From Phytopythium helicoides (lineage: Eukaryota > Oomycota > Peronosporomycetes > Pythiales > Pythiaceae), in assembly GCA_024867545.1 (NCBI GenBank), contig JANFNE010000004.1:372001-436000 (forward strand): a DNA stretch of 64,000 bases. Reading direction: 5' to 3'. Below, piece after piece: positions 9,117 to 18,440 of this stretch (within the stretch, counting starts at the first letter, position 1; each line of letters opens with the position of its first letter). The position numbers and the translations under genes were made by a program. The notes under the pieces are model-generated. The model was not told the DNA's origin. It worked only from the letters and a program-made list of their open reading frames with translations, and made no database searches.

Positions 9117-9602
9117 TTACTGGCCAAGCAGACCCGTAACGATGACGTTACCGGCACCGACAATCACGGCGAGATGTGCGCCGAACCAGGCAATGGCGCG
9201 GTGTGGCTGCATCTCCTTGGCGTACACGTACGTGTGGATGTAGCGGAAGGCCGTGAAGGCAGCCATAGCACCGAGGTGCACAGTCGCGTTGGCGTCGGTG
9301 AGCACGCCGCCGGCGAACACCAGCATGCCGATCGGGATGTTCTCCAGATCGTTCAGGATGATGCGGCGCCAGCGCACCTCGACCTCGCGCGCCTTGATGA
9401 GCTTCTCGTCCTTGGCGTCCGCGGGCTCCAGGCCGTACGTCTGCTTGACCTTGAAGACCTTGGCGAGCGACAGCTTGGAGTCCTCAGGCGGGCGAGCACC
9501 GGCGCGGAACGTCTTGCCGCCCTGGATGCTCGTAGTGAGGAGGAACTTGACGTAGAGCGCGATCGAGCACACGGCCCAGACCTTAGCGTTGGCGCTCACC
9601 AT
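9117..9602 (-). CDS. MAPEG family protein 6
   Basis: A 161-residue copy on the minus strand: MVSANAKVWAVCSIALYVKF, GARPPEDSKLSLAKVFK, YGLEPADAKDEKLIKARE, signature VRWRRIILNDLENIPIGML, and KEMQPHRAIAWFGAH near the end. The ATG at 9602 aligns with the other family starts; an in-frame ATG at 9632 would add ten residues. It combines features of both groups, the GARPPEDS loop of copies 7-11 and the YGLxPAD linker of copies 1-5, so it may be close to the split between them. It is divergent from copy 7. Confidence 0.86.
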   Translation of the reverse strand: MVSANAKVWAVCSIALYVKFLLTTSIQGGKTFRAGARPPEDSKLSLAKVFKVKQTYGLEPADAKDEKLIKAREVEVRWRRIILNDLENIPIGMLVFAGGVLTDANATVHLGAMAAFTAFRYIHTYVYAKEMQPHRAIAWFGAHLAVIVGAGNVIVTGLLGQ

Positions 9603-10162
9603 GATGCTCTTGGTGCTTGCAAAGTGGTTCACTTGCGGCTCTGCTGGTGATGGAGAAACTGAGACCGAGGACCAGCGAGTTCAGACCACACACAGCACGG
9701 AGTGATGGTGCCGTCTGCATGTCTACTGGTGCCGCTGGAGCTGAGGGCGTGATCGCGTGAGGACGCGGCGTAAGCGCAACGCAAGTGTAAACCTGCTGTC
9801 GCAGCTCCTCTCACCGCTCTAAATGAGTGTCAACTATAATTTGTTCAATTGTGTAACTGCCAGATGATGAGCTTTTTACAAGACCCTCAAGTGGTGCGGG
9901 AAGTTGACACACGAACATGTTGATGTCGGTCCGAGCTTTTCCTTTGAGGTGAGACCAAGGTGGTGTGGGATCGACTTGGAAGCAATGGCGGAATCTCGAC
10001 GGTCGATAATCTTGAGACGGTTACCACCTCACCACCGCCAGCAGGTCGAGGCAGGCCGCTCTCACTTTCAGATTCGCCTCCTTCAGCACACACCGGCATT
10101 ACTCCGAATCTGGCTCCGGCTTCGGCTTCAGCTCCAGCACTCCTCAATCACTCAAGAACACG
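9603..10162. other. Divergent promoter region of MAPEG 6 and 7
   Basis: About 560 bases with no coding frame of note. On the plus strand CTCTCACTTTCAGATTCG at about 10059-10076 resembles the oomycete initiator and lies about 90-100 nt before the ATG of MAPEG 7. Confidence 0.4.
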
Positions 10163-10654
10163 ATGGGCTTCGTGGATGCCACTGCAGATATCAAGACGTT
10201 CTCAACATGCTCGATGATCCTCTTCATCAAGGTCTTCTCGACGCTCATGATCCAGGGTGGCAAGGCGTTTGCTGCAGGAGCACGACCACCCGAGGACTCG
10301 GGCATGAATCCGCCCGGCATGCCTGACCAGACCTACGGCGCCATACTCGATACGAGGGAAGAGTCCGAGGAGATCAAGCAGGCGCGTGCGATCGACTACC
10401 GTTGGCGTCGCATTGTCCAGAACGATGTCGAAACCATCCCGATCGGTTTACTCGTGTTCATCGGATCCATGCTCGCTGGTGGCCAGAAGGAAACCAACTG
10501 CGTGTTCATCGCCGTGTTCACGTTTGCGCGAGTTTTCCACACGTGGGCGTATGCCAACCAGAAGCAGCCGCACCGCGTCTTGCTGTGGACCCTCGGCCAA
10601 CTTTGTGTACTTGCGAGCTCACTCAACGGTTTCATCTCGTTCCTGATCAACTAG
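10163..10654 (+). CDS. MAPEG family protein 7
   Basis: A 163-residue copy and the first of the GFISF-ending group: FSTCSMILFIKVFSTLMIQG, GARPPEDSGMNPPGMPDQ, signature DYRWRRIVQNDVETIPIGLL, ANQKQPHRVLLWTLG and LNGFISFLIN at the end. The group differs from copies 1-5 by a Gly/Pro-rich loop and the C-terminal GFISF. Its 3' two-thirds plus downstream DNA has been copied at 13057-13392. It is convergent with copy 8, separated by about 210 bp containing a CT-rich microsatellite (10790-10815). Confidence 0.88.
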   Translation: MGFVDATADIKTFSTCSMILFIKVFSTLMIQGGKAFAAGARPPEDSGMNPPGMPDQTYGAILDTREESEEIKQARAIDYRWRRIVQNDVETIPIGLLVFIGSMLAGGQKETNCVFIAVFTFARVFHTWAYANQKQPHRVLLWTLGQLCVLASSLNGFISFLIN

Positions 10655-11430
10655 TTCGCTTTCTTGACAGCACAACAAAGCAGGCTGTCGCAGACAACCA
10701 GCAGTGCGAGGTAGGAGCATGCAAGCTTGAGCGATTGAATATGCATGCGGTTCTTTCATTTGCAAAACTGAGCGGTCGTCTTGGTTACATCCTCTCTCTC
10801 GTCTCTCTCTCTTACACACACAGATTGCCGATCGACATCGCCAACTAACTGTGCAGTCGCTACTTACATGAAGGAGATGAATCCGTTGATGGCGCTGATG
10901 AGCACAACGATCTGACCGACCATCCAGAAGAAGACGCGCGGTGAGCTCTTCTGGTGCGCGTAGGCGAACGTGTGGCCAAGACGCACGACCGTGAAGATGA
11001 TGATGAGCACGATGTTGAGCCACTTGACACCGCTGGCGAGCATGGAGGCAATGAAGACGAGCAGCGCGATGGGGATGGTCTCCATGTCGTTCTGCACGAT
11101 GCGGCGCCAGCGGTAGTCGAGCGCGCGCGCCTGCTTGACATCCTCGGGACTCTCGGACACCTCGAGGAGTGCGCCGTAGGTCTGCTCGGGGAAGCCGGCC
11201 TTGTTCGAGTTGGAGTCCTCAGGCGGGCGGGCGCCGGCGGCAGTTGACTTGCTGTTCTGGATCCAGAGCGTGATGAAGATCTTGATGAAGAGGATGAGCG
11301 AGCAGGTCGACAGGGTCTTGATGTCTCCGGTGGCCTCGACGAATCCCATGTTAGTTTAGGGTGTGGTAGCTTGTGCTGTTGGTTTGTGTTGGTGGTGGCT
11401 TGAGTGCTGAGTGGCCGATTTGGAAATGAG
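10310..11430. repeat. Direct-repeat unit 1 (3' part of MAPEG 7, spacer, MAPEG 8)
   Basis: This stretch is repeated in the same orientation at about 13057-14170. The spacer (10655-10860) and the gene 8/9 portion with about 80 bases of upstream DNA are nearly identical in both; the gene 7 portion has lost some internal sequence in the second copy. Read by eye, so the outer limits are approximate. Confidence 0.8.
10864..11349 (-). CDS. MAPEG family protein 8 (near-identical trio, copy a)
   Basis: A 161-residue protein: MGFVEATGDIKTLSTCSLIL, FITLWIQNSKSTAAGARPPE, signature DYRWRRIVQNDMETIPIALL, HQKSSPRVFFWMVG and INGFISFM. Copies 9 and 10 encode the same protein apart from one residue each (Asp or Gly in SPE-D/G-VKQ; Ser or Thr in PED-S/T-NSN). 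The expected QPHRA turn reads SSPRV here, a change shared by the trio. The gene forms the left end of the large inverted repeat and shares its 5' flank with copies 9 and 10. Confidence 0.9.
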   Translation of the reverse strand: MGFVEATGDIKTLSTCSLILFIKIFITLWIQNSKSTAAGARPPEDSNSNKAGFPEQTYGALLEVSESPEDVKQARALDYRWRRIVQNDMETIPIALLVFIASMLASGVKWLNIVLIIIFTVVRLGHTFAYAHQKSSPRVFFWMVGQIVVLISAINGFISFM

Positions 11431-12138
11431 CAGAAAGTCGTGGAGACGCTGGCGATATACACTTGAACGCGAGCGTGTGCGAAGCAGTCCCTCAAGGAAA
11501 GAAGCTTGGGATGCTCACTGCGGAGTGGCAACTTGCATCTCGAAGGCAATGGCAGTTGAACGCATCGATAAGTCACCTCGGAGGATCCGGGTTCATCTGG
11601 TCCGAGAAGGATTCACTCCGAGACAGGACAGGATTCACCGCCTGCTCGGAATGTATAGCCCTCAGCTGTAAGTCGCTTCAGCAGGGCATGGAGTGGCGTG
11701 TCACAAGCCACTTGGTTGACCAGTCCGTGACACGAAGGGTACGCTCCGTGGCTCCTTTGCACTTCAAGCGCAGCAGCTGTCGAGTGTTGTGCGAGTCTTT
11801 TCCAACTATCGATATGCTCCGTGTAGGGTCGTAGGCTGAAATAGTGGTGGTGCGGTGCAAGCACCGGCCGTGCGTATTTCTGGTGCCTCGCCTCGCGTCA
11901 GGTCGCAGCGACAGGTGTTGGCTGGCGCGCAGCATGCCTCTCCAGATCGAGCGGCTCCTACTTGCGCTTGTGCGTGATTGTGCTGAACGTGGTCTGCTTA
12001 GCTGCTCTAGGCTTTCGTTGCCATCCCGCATGTGCTCGCTACAATACAGTGCTTCCATGAGGAAGAATGCTCCCAGTCAGGGAGCAGGCAGGCAGGTGCG
12101 GTGCCGCCTCGCGATGCCTGTGGTGCTATTGACAGCAA

Positions 12139-12453
12139 CAAGCCGAGCGCCGGCCCCGCAAGCGGGTCCGGTTCGTGAATGGAAAAAAGGTGTTTTACTA
12201 CCACTCGCTGCGCTCGTGGGGGCTCGGCGCTACGCGCCTACGCGACTGTTGCGCTCGCTGGCGCTCGCTGGCTCGGCGCTCCGCGCCTGCGCTTGGTAGA
12301 GCGACAGCTCGCGCCGGAGCGCTCGCTATGACAGCTTCACCGGCTCCGGGCTAACCGGCGTAGGGGCCACTATTAGCATGCGGACACGAAGGCTTCCGTT
12401 TTGGTAGTACCGTGAAGTGTCCCACTGTACCCCTGTGAAAATATGTTTTAGGA
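12139..12453. mobile_element. 315-bp segment present only in the left inverted-repeat arm (possible element remnant)
   Basis: In the right arm the flanks GACAGCAA and TGACAGCAG are directly joined; here they are separated by 315 bases. The segment is GC-rich, contains reiterated GCTCGCTGGC-type units near 12250-12280 and ends with GTCCCACTGTACCCCTGTG, a terminus-like string. No inverted termini or clean target duplication were found, so it could be a non-autonomous element remnant or sequence deleted from the other arm. Confidence 0.4.
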
Positions 12454-13056
12454 TGACAGCAGTGGTCCTCCAGTCGCAACCTGATCTCACTTGCGATCCA
12501 AACCTTCATACAAAATCCAGGTCTTTCGGTTTTGTCGCAGGAGTGAAGCCCAATTTGTTCAGGCTTTGTTGAAGCGACCGACATACACATCGCAAGGCAG
12601 TTGCACTGCCAACCCCCAACTCTCTACCGTGTGTAGATGCAATGGCCATCTCAACGATGTACAGTAAGGCTCGTTCGTATGTGAGCTGGGTGGTGGCAGT
12701 CGGTGCAGCTGAGTGGTAGGCGGCATGTATCCTAGACTGTCCCGCGGTGTATCCTTCGTGAGATGAATGCATTCTCGCCAGATGCTCTCGGAGCAGGAGG
12801 GTTCGTTCCCTCTACAATATTACGGGATTCGTAAGTCGCTGTCGAAGGTGCACACTTGTAGCGAGAGCACGCTTTTAAGGATCTCAAGGCGAATGTCGCT
12901 GACAACCAAGAATCCACGGGACGCCTATGCGGGTTCGAATTTGATGACAGTTCATGCTCTCAATAAAAGCAGCCTGGGAGGGGCATTGCAAACTATACTA
13001 GTTGTTAGCGATCTTGTTGGCAGGGAGAAGTTCAATGCAGTGCATTGGTCATTGTA

Positions 13057-13392
13057 ATCCAGCTTGCCTGACCAGATCGTCTACGGCGCTCTAGTCGACA
13101 CGAGCGGAGAGCGTGGTGCCCACGAACAAATTGGTCAACAAGTGCACCAACGACTCCTCGCAATACCGTGACCATCCCGATCGGTTTGCTCGTGTTCATC
13201 GGATCCATGCTCGCTGGTGGCCAGAAGGAAACCAACTGCGTGTTCATCGCCGTGTTCACGTTTGCGCGAGTCTTCCACACGTGGGCGTATGCCAACCAGA
13301 AGCAGCCGCACCGCGTCTTGCTGTGGACCCTCGGCCAACTTTGTGTACTTGCGAGCTCACTCAACGGCTTCATCTCGTTCCTGATCAACTAA
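13057..13392 (+). pseudogene. MAPEG fragment, truncated copy of gene 7
   Basis: A degraded start resembles the GMPDQTYGA region of gene 7 (LPDQIVYGALVDT). It is followed by scrambled sequence where the NDVE signature should be, then by 74 codons (13168-13392) almost identical to the C-terminal half of gene 7, from TIPIGLLVFIGSMLAGG to GFISFLIN. The first helix and the signature motif are gone and no start codon fits, so it should be non-functional. It lies in the spacer of the inverted repeat as the leading part of direct-repeat unit 2. Confidence 0.85.
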
Positions 13393-13601
13393 TTCCCTTT
13401 CATGACAGCACTACAAAGCAGACGCTCTCAGACAATCAGTAGTGCGAGGTAGGAGGATGCAAACTTGAGTGATTGAATATGCATGCGGTTCTTTCATTTG
13501 CAAAACTGAGCGGTGGTCTTGGTTACATCCTCTCTCTCGTCTCTCTCTCTTACTCACACAGATTGCCGATCGACATCGTCAATTAACTGTGCAGTCGCTG
13601 C

Positions 13602-14087
13602 TTACATGAAGGAGATGAATCCGTTGATGGCGCTGATGAGCACGACGATCTGACCGACCATCCAGAAGAAGACGCGCGGTGAGCTCTTCTGGTGCGCGTA
13701 GGCGAACGTGTGGCCAAGACGCACGACCGTGAAGATGATGATGAGCACGATGTTGAGCCACTTGACACCGCTGGCGAGCATGGAGGCAATGAAGACGAGC
13801 AGCGCGATGGGGATGGTCTCCATGTCGTTCTGCACGATGCGGCGCCAGCGGTAGTCGAGCGCGCGCGCCTGCTTGACACCCTCAGGACTCTCAGACACCT
13901 CGAGGAGTGCGCCGTAAGTCTGCTCGGGGAAGCCGGCCTTGTTCGAGTTGGAGTCCTCAGGCGGGCGGGCGCCGGCGGCAGTGGACTTGCTGTTCTGGAT
14001 CCAGAGCGTGATGAAGATCTTGATGAAGAGGATGAGCGAGCAGGTCGACAGGGTCTTGATGTCTCCGGTGGCCTCGACGAATCCCAT
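13602..14087 (-). CDS. MAPEG family protein 9 (near-identical trio, copy b)
   Basis: Intact 161-residue gene, identical in protein to copy 8 except Gly instead of Asp in the SPEGVKQ stretch. It sits in the spacer of the inverted repeat and was copied in direct orientation from the gene 7/8 region. Signature DYRWRRIVQNDMETIPIALL and the C-terminal GFISFM are kept. Only the first 80 or so upstream bases are shared with copy 8; beyond that its promoter context differs, so it may be expressed differently despite an equal product. Confidence 0.9.
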   Translation of the reverse strand: MGFVEATGDIKTLSTCSLILFIKIFITLWIQNSKSTAAGARPPEDSNSNKAGFPEQTYGALLEVSESPEGVKQARALDYRWRRIVQNDMETIPIALLVFIASMLASGVKWLNIVLIIIFTVVRLGHTFAYAHQKSSPRVFFWMVGQIVVLISAINGFISFM

Positions 14088-15405
14088 GTTAGTTTAGGGT
14101 GTGGTAGCTTGTGCTGTTGGTTTGTGTTGGTGGTGGCTTGAGTGCTGAGTGGCCGATTTGGAAATGAGCTAGAACTGTGATCGAATTCGAACTCGCATAG
14201 GCGTCCCGTGGATTCTTGGTTGTCAGCGACATTCGCCTTGAGATCCTTAAAAGCGTGCTCTCGCTACAAGTGTGCACCTTCGACAGCGACTTACGAGTCC
14301 CGTAATATTGTAGAGGGAACGAACCCTCCTGCTCCGAGAGCATCTGGCGAGAATGCATTCATCTCACGAAGGATACACCGCGGGACAGTCTAGGATACAT
14401 GCCGCCTACCACTCAGCTGCACCGACTGCCACCACCCTGCTCACGTACGAACGAGCCTTACTGTACATCGCTGAGATGGCCATTGCACCTGCACACGGTA
14501 GAGAGCTGGTGGTTGGCAGTGCAACTGCCTCGCGATGTGTATGTCGGTCGCTTCAACAAAGCCTGAACAAATTGGGCTTCACTCCTGCGACAAAACCGAA
14601 AGACCTGGATTTTGTATGAAGATTTGGATCGCAAGTGAGATCAGGTTGCGACTGGAGGACCACTGCTGTCATTGCTGTCAATAGCACCACAGGCATCACG
14701 AGGCGGCACCGCACCTGCCTGCCTGCTCCCAGACTGGGAGTATTCTTCCTCATGGAAGCACTGTATTGTAGCGAGCACATGTGAGATGGCAACGAAAGCC
14801 TAGAGTAGCTAAGCAGACCACGTTCATCACAACCACGCGCAGGCGCAAGAAGAAGCCGCACGATCTGGAGAGGCATGCTGTGCGCGCCAGCCAACACCTG
14901 TCGCTGCGATCTGACGCGAGGCGAGGCACCAGAAATACGCACGGCCGGTGCTTGCACCGCACCACCACTATTTCAGCCTACGACTCTACACGGAGCATAT
15001 CGATAGTTGGAAAAGACTCGCACAACACTCGACAGCTGCCGCGCTTGAAGTGCAAAGGAGCCACGGAGCGTACCCTTCGTGTCACGGACTGGTCAACCAA
15101 GTGGTTTGTGACACGCCACTCCATGCCCCTGCTGAAGCGACTTACAGCTGAGGGCTATACATTTCCGAGCAGGCGGTGAATCCTGTCCTGTCTCGGAGTG
15201 AATCCTTCTCGGACCAGATGAACCCGGATCCTCCAAGGTGACATATCGATGCGTTCAACTGCCATTGCCTTCGAGATGCAAGTTGCCACTCCGCAGTGAG
15301 GATTCCAAACTTCATTCCTTGACGGACTGCTCCCACCGAGTGCTTCGCACACGCTCGCGTTCAAGTGTATATCGCCAACGTCGCCGGGCGGCTCCACGAC
15401 TTTCC

Positions 15406-15420
15406 GCTCACTTCCAAATC
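15406..15420 (+). promoter_or_regulatory. Oomycete initiator-like element before MAPEG gene 10
   Basis: GCTCACTTCCAAATC matches the consensus GCTCATTYYNCAWTTT closely, 68-82 nt before the ATG at 15488. The matching place upstream of genes 8 and 9 has related sequence, reading GCTCATTTCCAAATC on the minus strand. Confidence 0.6.
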
Positions 15421-15487
15421 GGCCACTCAGCGCTCAAGCCACCACCAACACAAACCAACAGCACAAGCTACCACACCCTAAACCAAC

Positions 15488-15973
15488 ATGGGATTCGTCG
15501 AGGCCACCGGAGACATCAAGACCCTGTCGACTTGCTCGCTCATCCTCTTCATCAAGATCTTCATCACCCTCTGGATCCAGAACAGCAAGTCCACCGCCGC
15601 CGGTGCCCGGCCACCTGAGGACACCAACTCGAACAAGGCCGGCTTCCCCGAGCAGACCTACGGCGCGCTCCTCGAGGTGTCCGAGAGTCCCGAGGATGTC
15701 AAGCAGGCGCGCGCGCTCGACTACCGCTGGCGCCGCATCGTGCAGAACGACATGGAGACCATCCCCATTGCGCTGCTCGTCTTCATCGCCTCCATGCTCG
15801 CTAGCGGCGTCAAGTGGCTCAACATCGTGCTCATCATCATCTTCACGGTCGTGCGTCTCGGCCACACGTTCGCCTACGCACACCAGAAGAGCTCGCCGCG
15901 CGTCTTCTTCTGGATGGTCGGTCAGATCGTTGTGCTCATCAGCGCCATCAACGGATTCATCTCCTTCATGTAA
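15488..15973 (+). CDS. MAPEG family protein 10 (near-identical trio, copy c)
   Basis: Intact 161-residue gene on the plus strand, the mirror image of copy 8. The only protein difference is Thr for Ser in PEDTNSNK. Most nucleotide differences from copies 8 and 9 are synonymous, so the protein is under purifying selection or the split is very recent. A good initiator-like motif lies 68 nt before the ATG. Signature and C-terminus are as in copy 8. Confidence 0.9.
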   Translation: MGFVEATGDIKTLSTCSLILFIKIFITLWIQNSKSTAAGARPPEDTNSNKAGFPEQTYGALLEVSESPEDVKQARALDYRWRRIVQNDMETIPIALLVFIASMLASGVKWLNIVLIIIFTVVRLGHTFAYAHQKSSPRVFFWMVGQIVVLISAINGFISFM

Positions 15974-16714
15974 GCAGCGACTGAGAATTGGCGATGCGCG
16001 TGTCGGTGTTTACAGTTGGGATTTGATCGAGTCGTCATTCAGCTTTATAATGAGAAACAATTTCGCGTCCGAATTTTTGCTGTGCCGACAACTGTCACCG
16101 GAAAAGTTGATCTATGTTATGAAGTGTTGGCGCACCCAGAACGCTGGAGGCAGTTGTTATGATGATGCTCTTTCGCTAGGGCTGCTGTGATTGAGTCTCA
16201 GACACAACTTGCTTACACTACATCCACAATGCTGCAATGATGACGACACTGCAAAGGGCTTAGTACTGTGGACCGTCCACCCTTTGGCACGGAAACTCTG
16301 CGTGGAGAGGATCTCGCAGGAGATCTGTGCTGTCAAATAGCTGATACATCAGCATGTGCATCATTTGGACAGCTATGCACGCTTTCCTCTTGCATAGTAC
16401 TCGCATGCTGCTCAATCCGTTGCATCGTTGACCGTCTGGTGTGCACGACTCTGTGATGAAGTCTGTGTTCAGTGCAGGTGATCCCTGATTGCACCTAGTG
16501 CGCTGGTGAGAGTTGCACTAATTGATAGCGGAGTTCACCCCTAGGGAGGGAGAAAACGAGGGCTGGTGCACGGTCTCTTTACAAAACTATTCAACGCGTT
16601 CCTGAGTGCCTGACATCAGCTCTCGAGCCGGTTACACTACAGTATGATGAATTTGCGCTCTAATGGGCGTCACATGACCAGTCGACGACACTTTCCATTT
16701 GCATTCCTAGCGAG
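15974..16714. other. Spacer between MAPEG 10 and the Cys/His-repeat gene
   Basis: The first 30-odd bases still resemble the downstream flank of gene 8. The rest shows no coding frame or repeat. Confidence 0.4.
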
Positions 16715-17710
16715 ATGACCAAGACCAACGCCGGTCGTCGATGCGGATTCCCCGAGTGTGCTAAAATCGCCAAGTTTGGCGGGTTTTGCATTGCGCACGG
16801 CGGTGGCAAGAAGTGCAAAATCGAGGGCTGCACGACCAGCAGCGTGAGCCGCGGATTCTGCGTTGCTCACGGTGGCGGCAAGCGCTGCCAGCAGCCTGAC
16901 TGCGCCAAGAGTGCTCAGGCAGGAGGCTTTTGCTGGATCCACGGCGGCGGCAGGAAATGTGGCATCGATGGCTGCATCAAGCGAGCCCAAAGTGGCGGTG
17001 CATGTATTGCTCATGGTGAGAAGGCAATCTCGACAATCGCCCAGGAAAGCAAAATGGGATCTGACGAAACATTCTGATAATGCACAGGTGGCGGGAAGCG
17101 TTGCAGCGTCGCCGGATGTGGCAGGGCTGCGCAATACGAAGGGCTCTGCGTGAGCCACGGAGGATACCGCCGGTGTCTGTACATCAACTGCTTTCGCAAG
17201 GCGCTTTCGAACAATCACTGCCCACTCCACGGAGGCAGCACGGTCTGCATCTCTCCTGGGTGCCGCAAGAAAGCTCTACGAGGGGGCACTTGTGCTGATC
17301 ACAAATTGACAATCTCGCTCTTGACCCAGCGACAGTCGAGCGACGCAGACGAAGCCGACATCGATGGTGAGCGAGTCAGCGTCTCAACGCCCAAAGTCGC
17401 CACACGGCGCAAAGTTCGCCACATTTCGCCAGCTCCAGTAATTTCTCGGCAGCAGAAATCTCCCCAGCCCCAGAGTGCCGCGGAAGCTTTGATTGCCGCT
17501 GCCGAATTGGTCGCCGCTCGTCAAGATCGTGTCTTCGCGCCGCATCCCTCGGCCGTGACCGTCCCGACCTTCCCGATGCGGAGTAGCTTTTGCAACAAGG
17601 ATCCAGACGCCCCCTTCCTCTTGTGGAATCGCCTATCATCGGCGTCCGAGCTGGTCGGATCAACTGCCGTATCGCTCCCTCCTTTAAATCTCCAGTCGCG
17701 TCGAGCATAA
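16715..17710 (+). CDS. WRKY19-type Cys/His zinc-finger repeat protein (seven units)
   Basis: Two exons, 16715-17015 and 17088-17710 (intron GTGAGA...GCACAG, 72 bp), encode 307 residues. The N-terminal 175 residues are seven tandem units of about 24 residues with the pattern CxxxxCxxxxxxxxxxCxxHGG, for example KKCKIEGC...GFCVAHGGG. Units 1-5 are regular; units 6 and 7 are more divergent (LYINCF..., CISPGC...). This unit occurs at the C-terminus of plant WRKY19 and in many oomycete proteins and presumably binds zinc and nucleic acid. The C-terminal 130 residues are Ser/Ala rich and basic with KVATRRKVRHISP, probably nuclear targeting. The intron falls exactly in a HGG linker. DNA target unknown. 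Confidence 0.85.
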
Positions 17711-17858
17711 CACACATGCTAACTCATTCTCACCAATAGTAACACCTATACATTTTCCAAGTGTAACAACTGAATAGAGGCCTCTTTGCAGTGGTATCCA
17801 GTTCGTAGCTCCTCGAATTCCTGGAATTCCGCAACTTGCGCTCTCTCACCGACGGCCC

Positions 17859-18356
17859 ATGGCGCCGCTCGTGCCGCTCACGGCGGGCGTCAAGGCCTTC
17901 TCCACATGTTCTACCGTGCTCTTCATCAAGTTCCTGGCCACGGTGACCATCCAAGGCGGCAAGTCGTTCGAGGCGGGCGCACGGCCGCCTGAAGACAGCG
18001 GCATTGCTCCCTCCGGAGTGCCCAAGCAGACCTATGGGCAGCCAGCCGACAGCGAGGACGCCGAGCCTGACGCGGCGCTCGTCAAGGCCAAGATGGTCGA
18101 CTTCCGCTGGAAACGCATCGTGGCCAACGACCTCGAGACCATCCCGCTCGCGCTGCTCGTGTTCCTGGGCTCGCTGCTCGTGGGCGGCCAAGAGGAGACC
18201 AACGTGGCGCTCATGAGCGTCTTCACGGCCGCGAGGATCGCGCACACGCTCGCCTACGCGTTCGAGAAGCAGCCGCACCGCGCGCTGCTCTGGACGCTTG
18301 GCCAGCTCTGCGTGCTCGCCAGCGCGCTCAACGGATTCATCTCGTTCCTGACGTGA
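17859..18356 (+). CDS. MAPEG family protein 11
   Basis: A 165-residue copy of the GFISF group: FSTCSTVLFIKFLATVTIQG, GARPPEDSGIAPSGVPKQ, an acidic insert (DSEDAEPDAALVK), signature FRWKRIVANDLETIPLALL (Ala in place of the usual Gln before NDLE), EKQPHRALLWTLG and NGFISFLT. It is the last gene of the array and is separated from the rest by the Cys/His-repeat gene. It is closest to copy 7 in its C-terminal half. Confidence 0.87.
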   Translation: MAPLVPLTAGVKAFSTCSTVLFIKFLATVTIQGGKSFEAGARPPEDSGIAPSGVPKQTYGQPADSEDAEPDAALVKAKMVDFRWKRIVANDLETIPLALLVFLGSLLVGGQEETNVALMSVFTAARIAHTLAYAFEKQPHRALLWTLGQLCVLASALNGFISFLT

Positions 18357-18440
18357 TCCTAGAGCTTGGTATTGAACACTTCTAGAGGAATGACAACCAC
18401 GAACCTGCATGCATTTCGTGTTCAGGGGGGCCTACACACG

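Larger units (their letters stand above)
10864..12955. repeat. Left arm of a large inverted repeat
   Basis: MAPEG 8 and its upstream DNA match, as reverse complement, the arm 14172-15973. Clear anchors are the 11650-12120 block against 14690-15170 and the 12480-12955 block against 14172-14660. The left arm is longer mainly because of extra sequence at 12139-12453. The arm beyond the gene (11350-12955) has no recognisable coding capacity. Spacer between arms is 12956-14171. Confidence 0.85.
13057..14170. repeat. Direct-repeat unit 2 (MAPEG 7 fragment, spacer, MAPEG 9)
   Basis: Second copy of the unit at about 10310-11430. It carries the truncated gene 7 copy, the CT-rich spacer and complete gene 9. 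It ends within about 80 bases upstream of gene 9, where the right inverted-repeat arm starts directly (GAGC then TAGAACTGTG near 14168). Confidence 0.8.
14172..15973. repeat. Right arm of the large inverted repeat
   Basis: Reverse complement of 10864-12955, ending with MAPEG 10. The two arms have diverged a little in non-coding parts (point changes, small indels, the 315-bp difference) while the coding ends stay nearly identical, which hints at gene conversion or selection on the coding part. Confidence 0.85.

Noticed and set aside
12920..12945. GGGTTCGAATTTG, reminiscent of a tRNA T-loop (also near 14180)
   Set aside because: No acceptor, D- or anticodon stems can be drawn around it. It is simply part of the inverted repeat.
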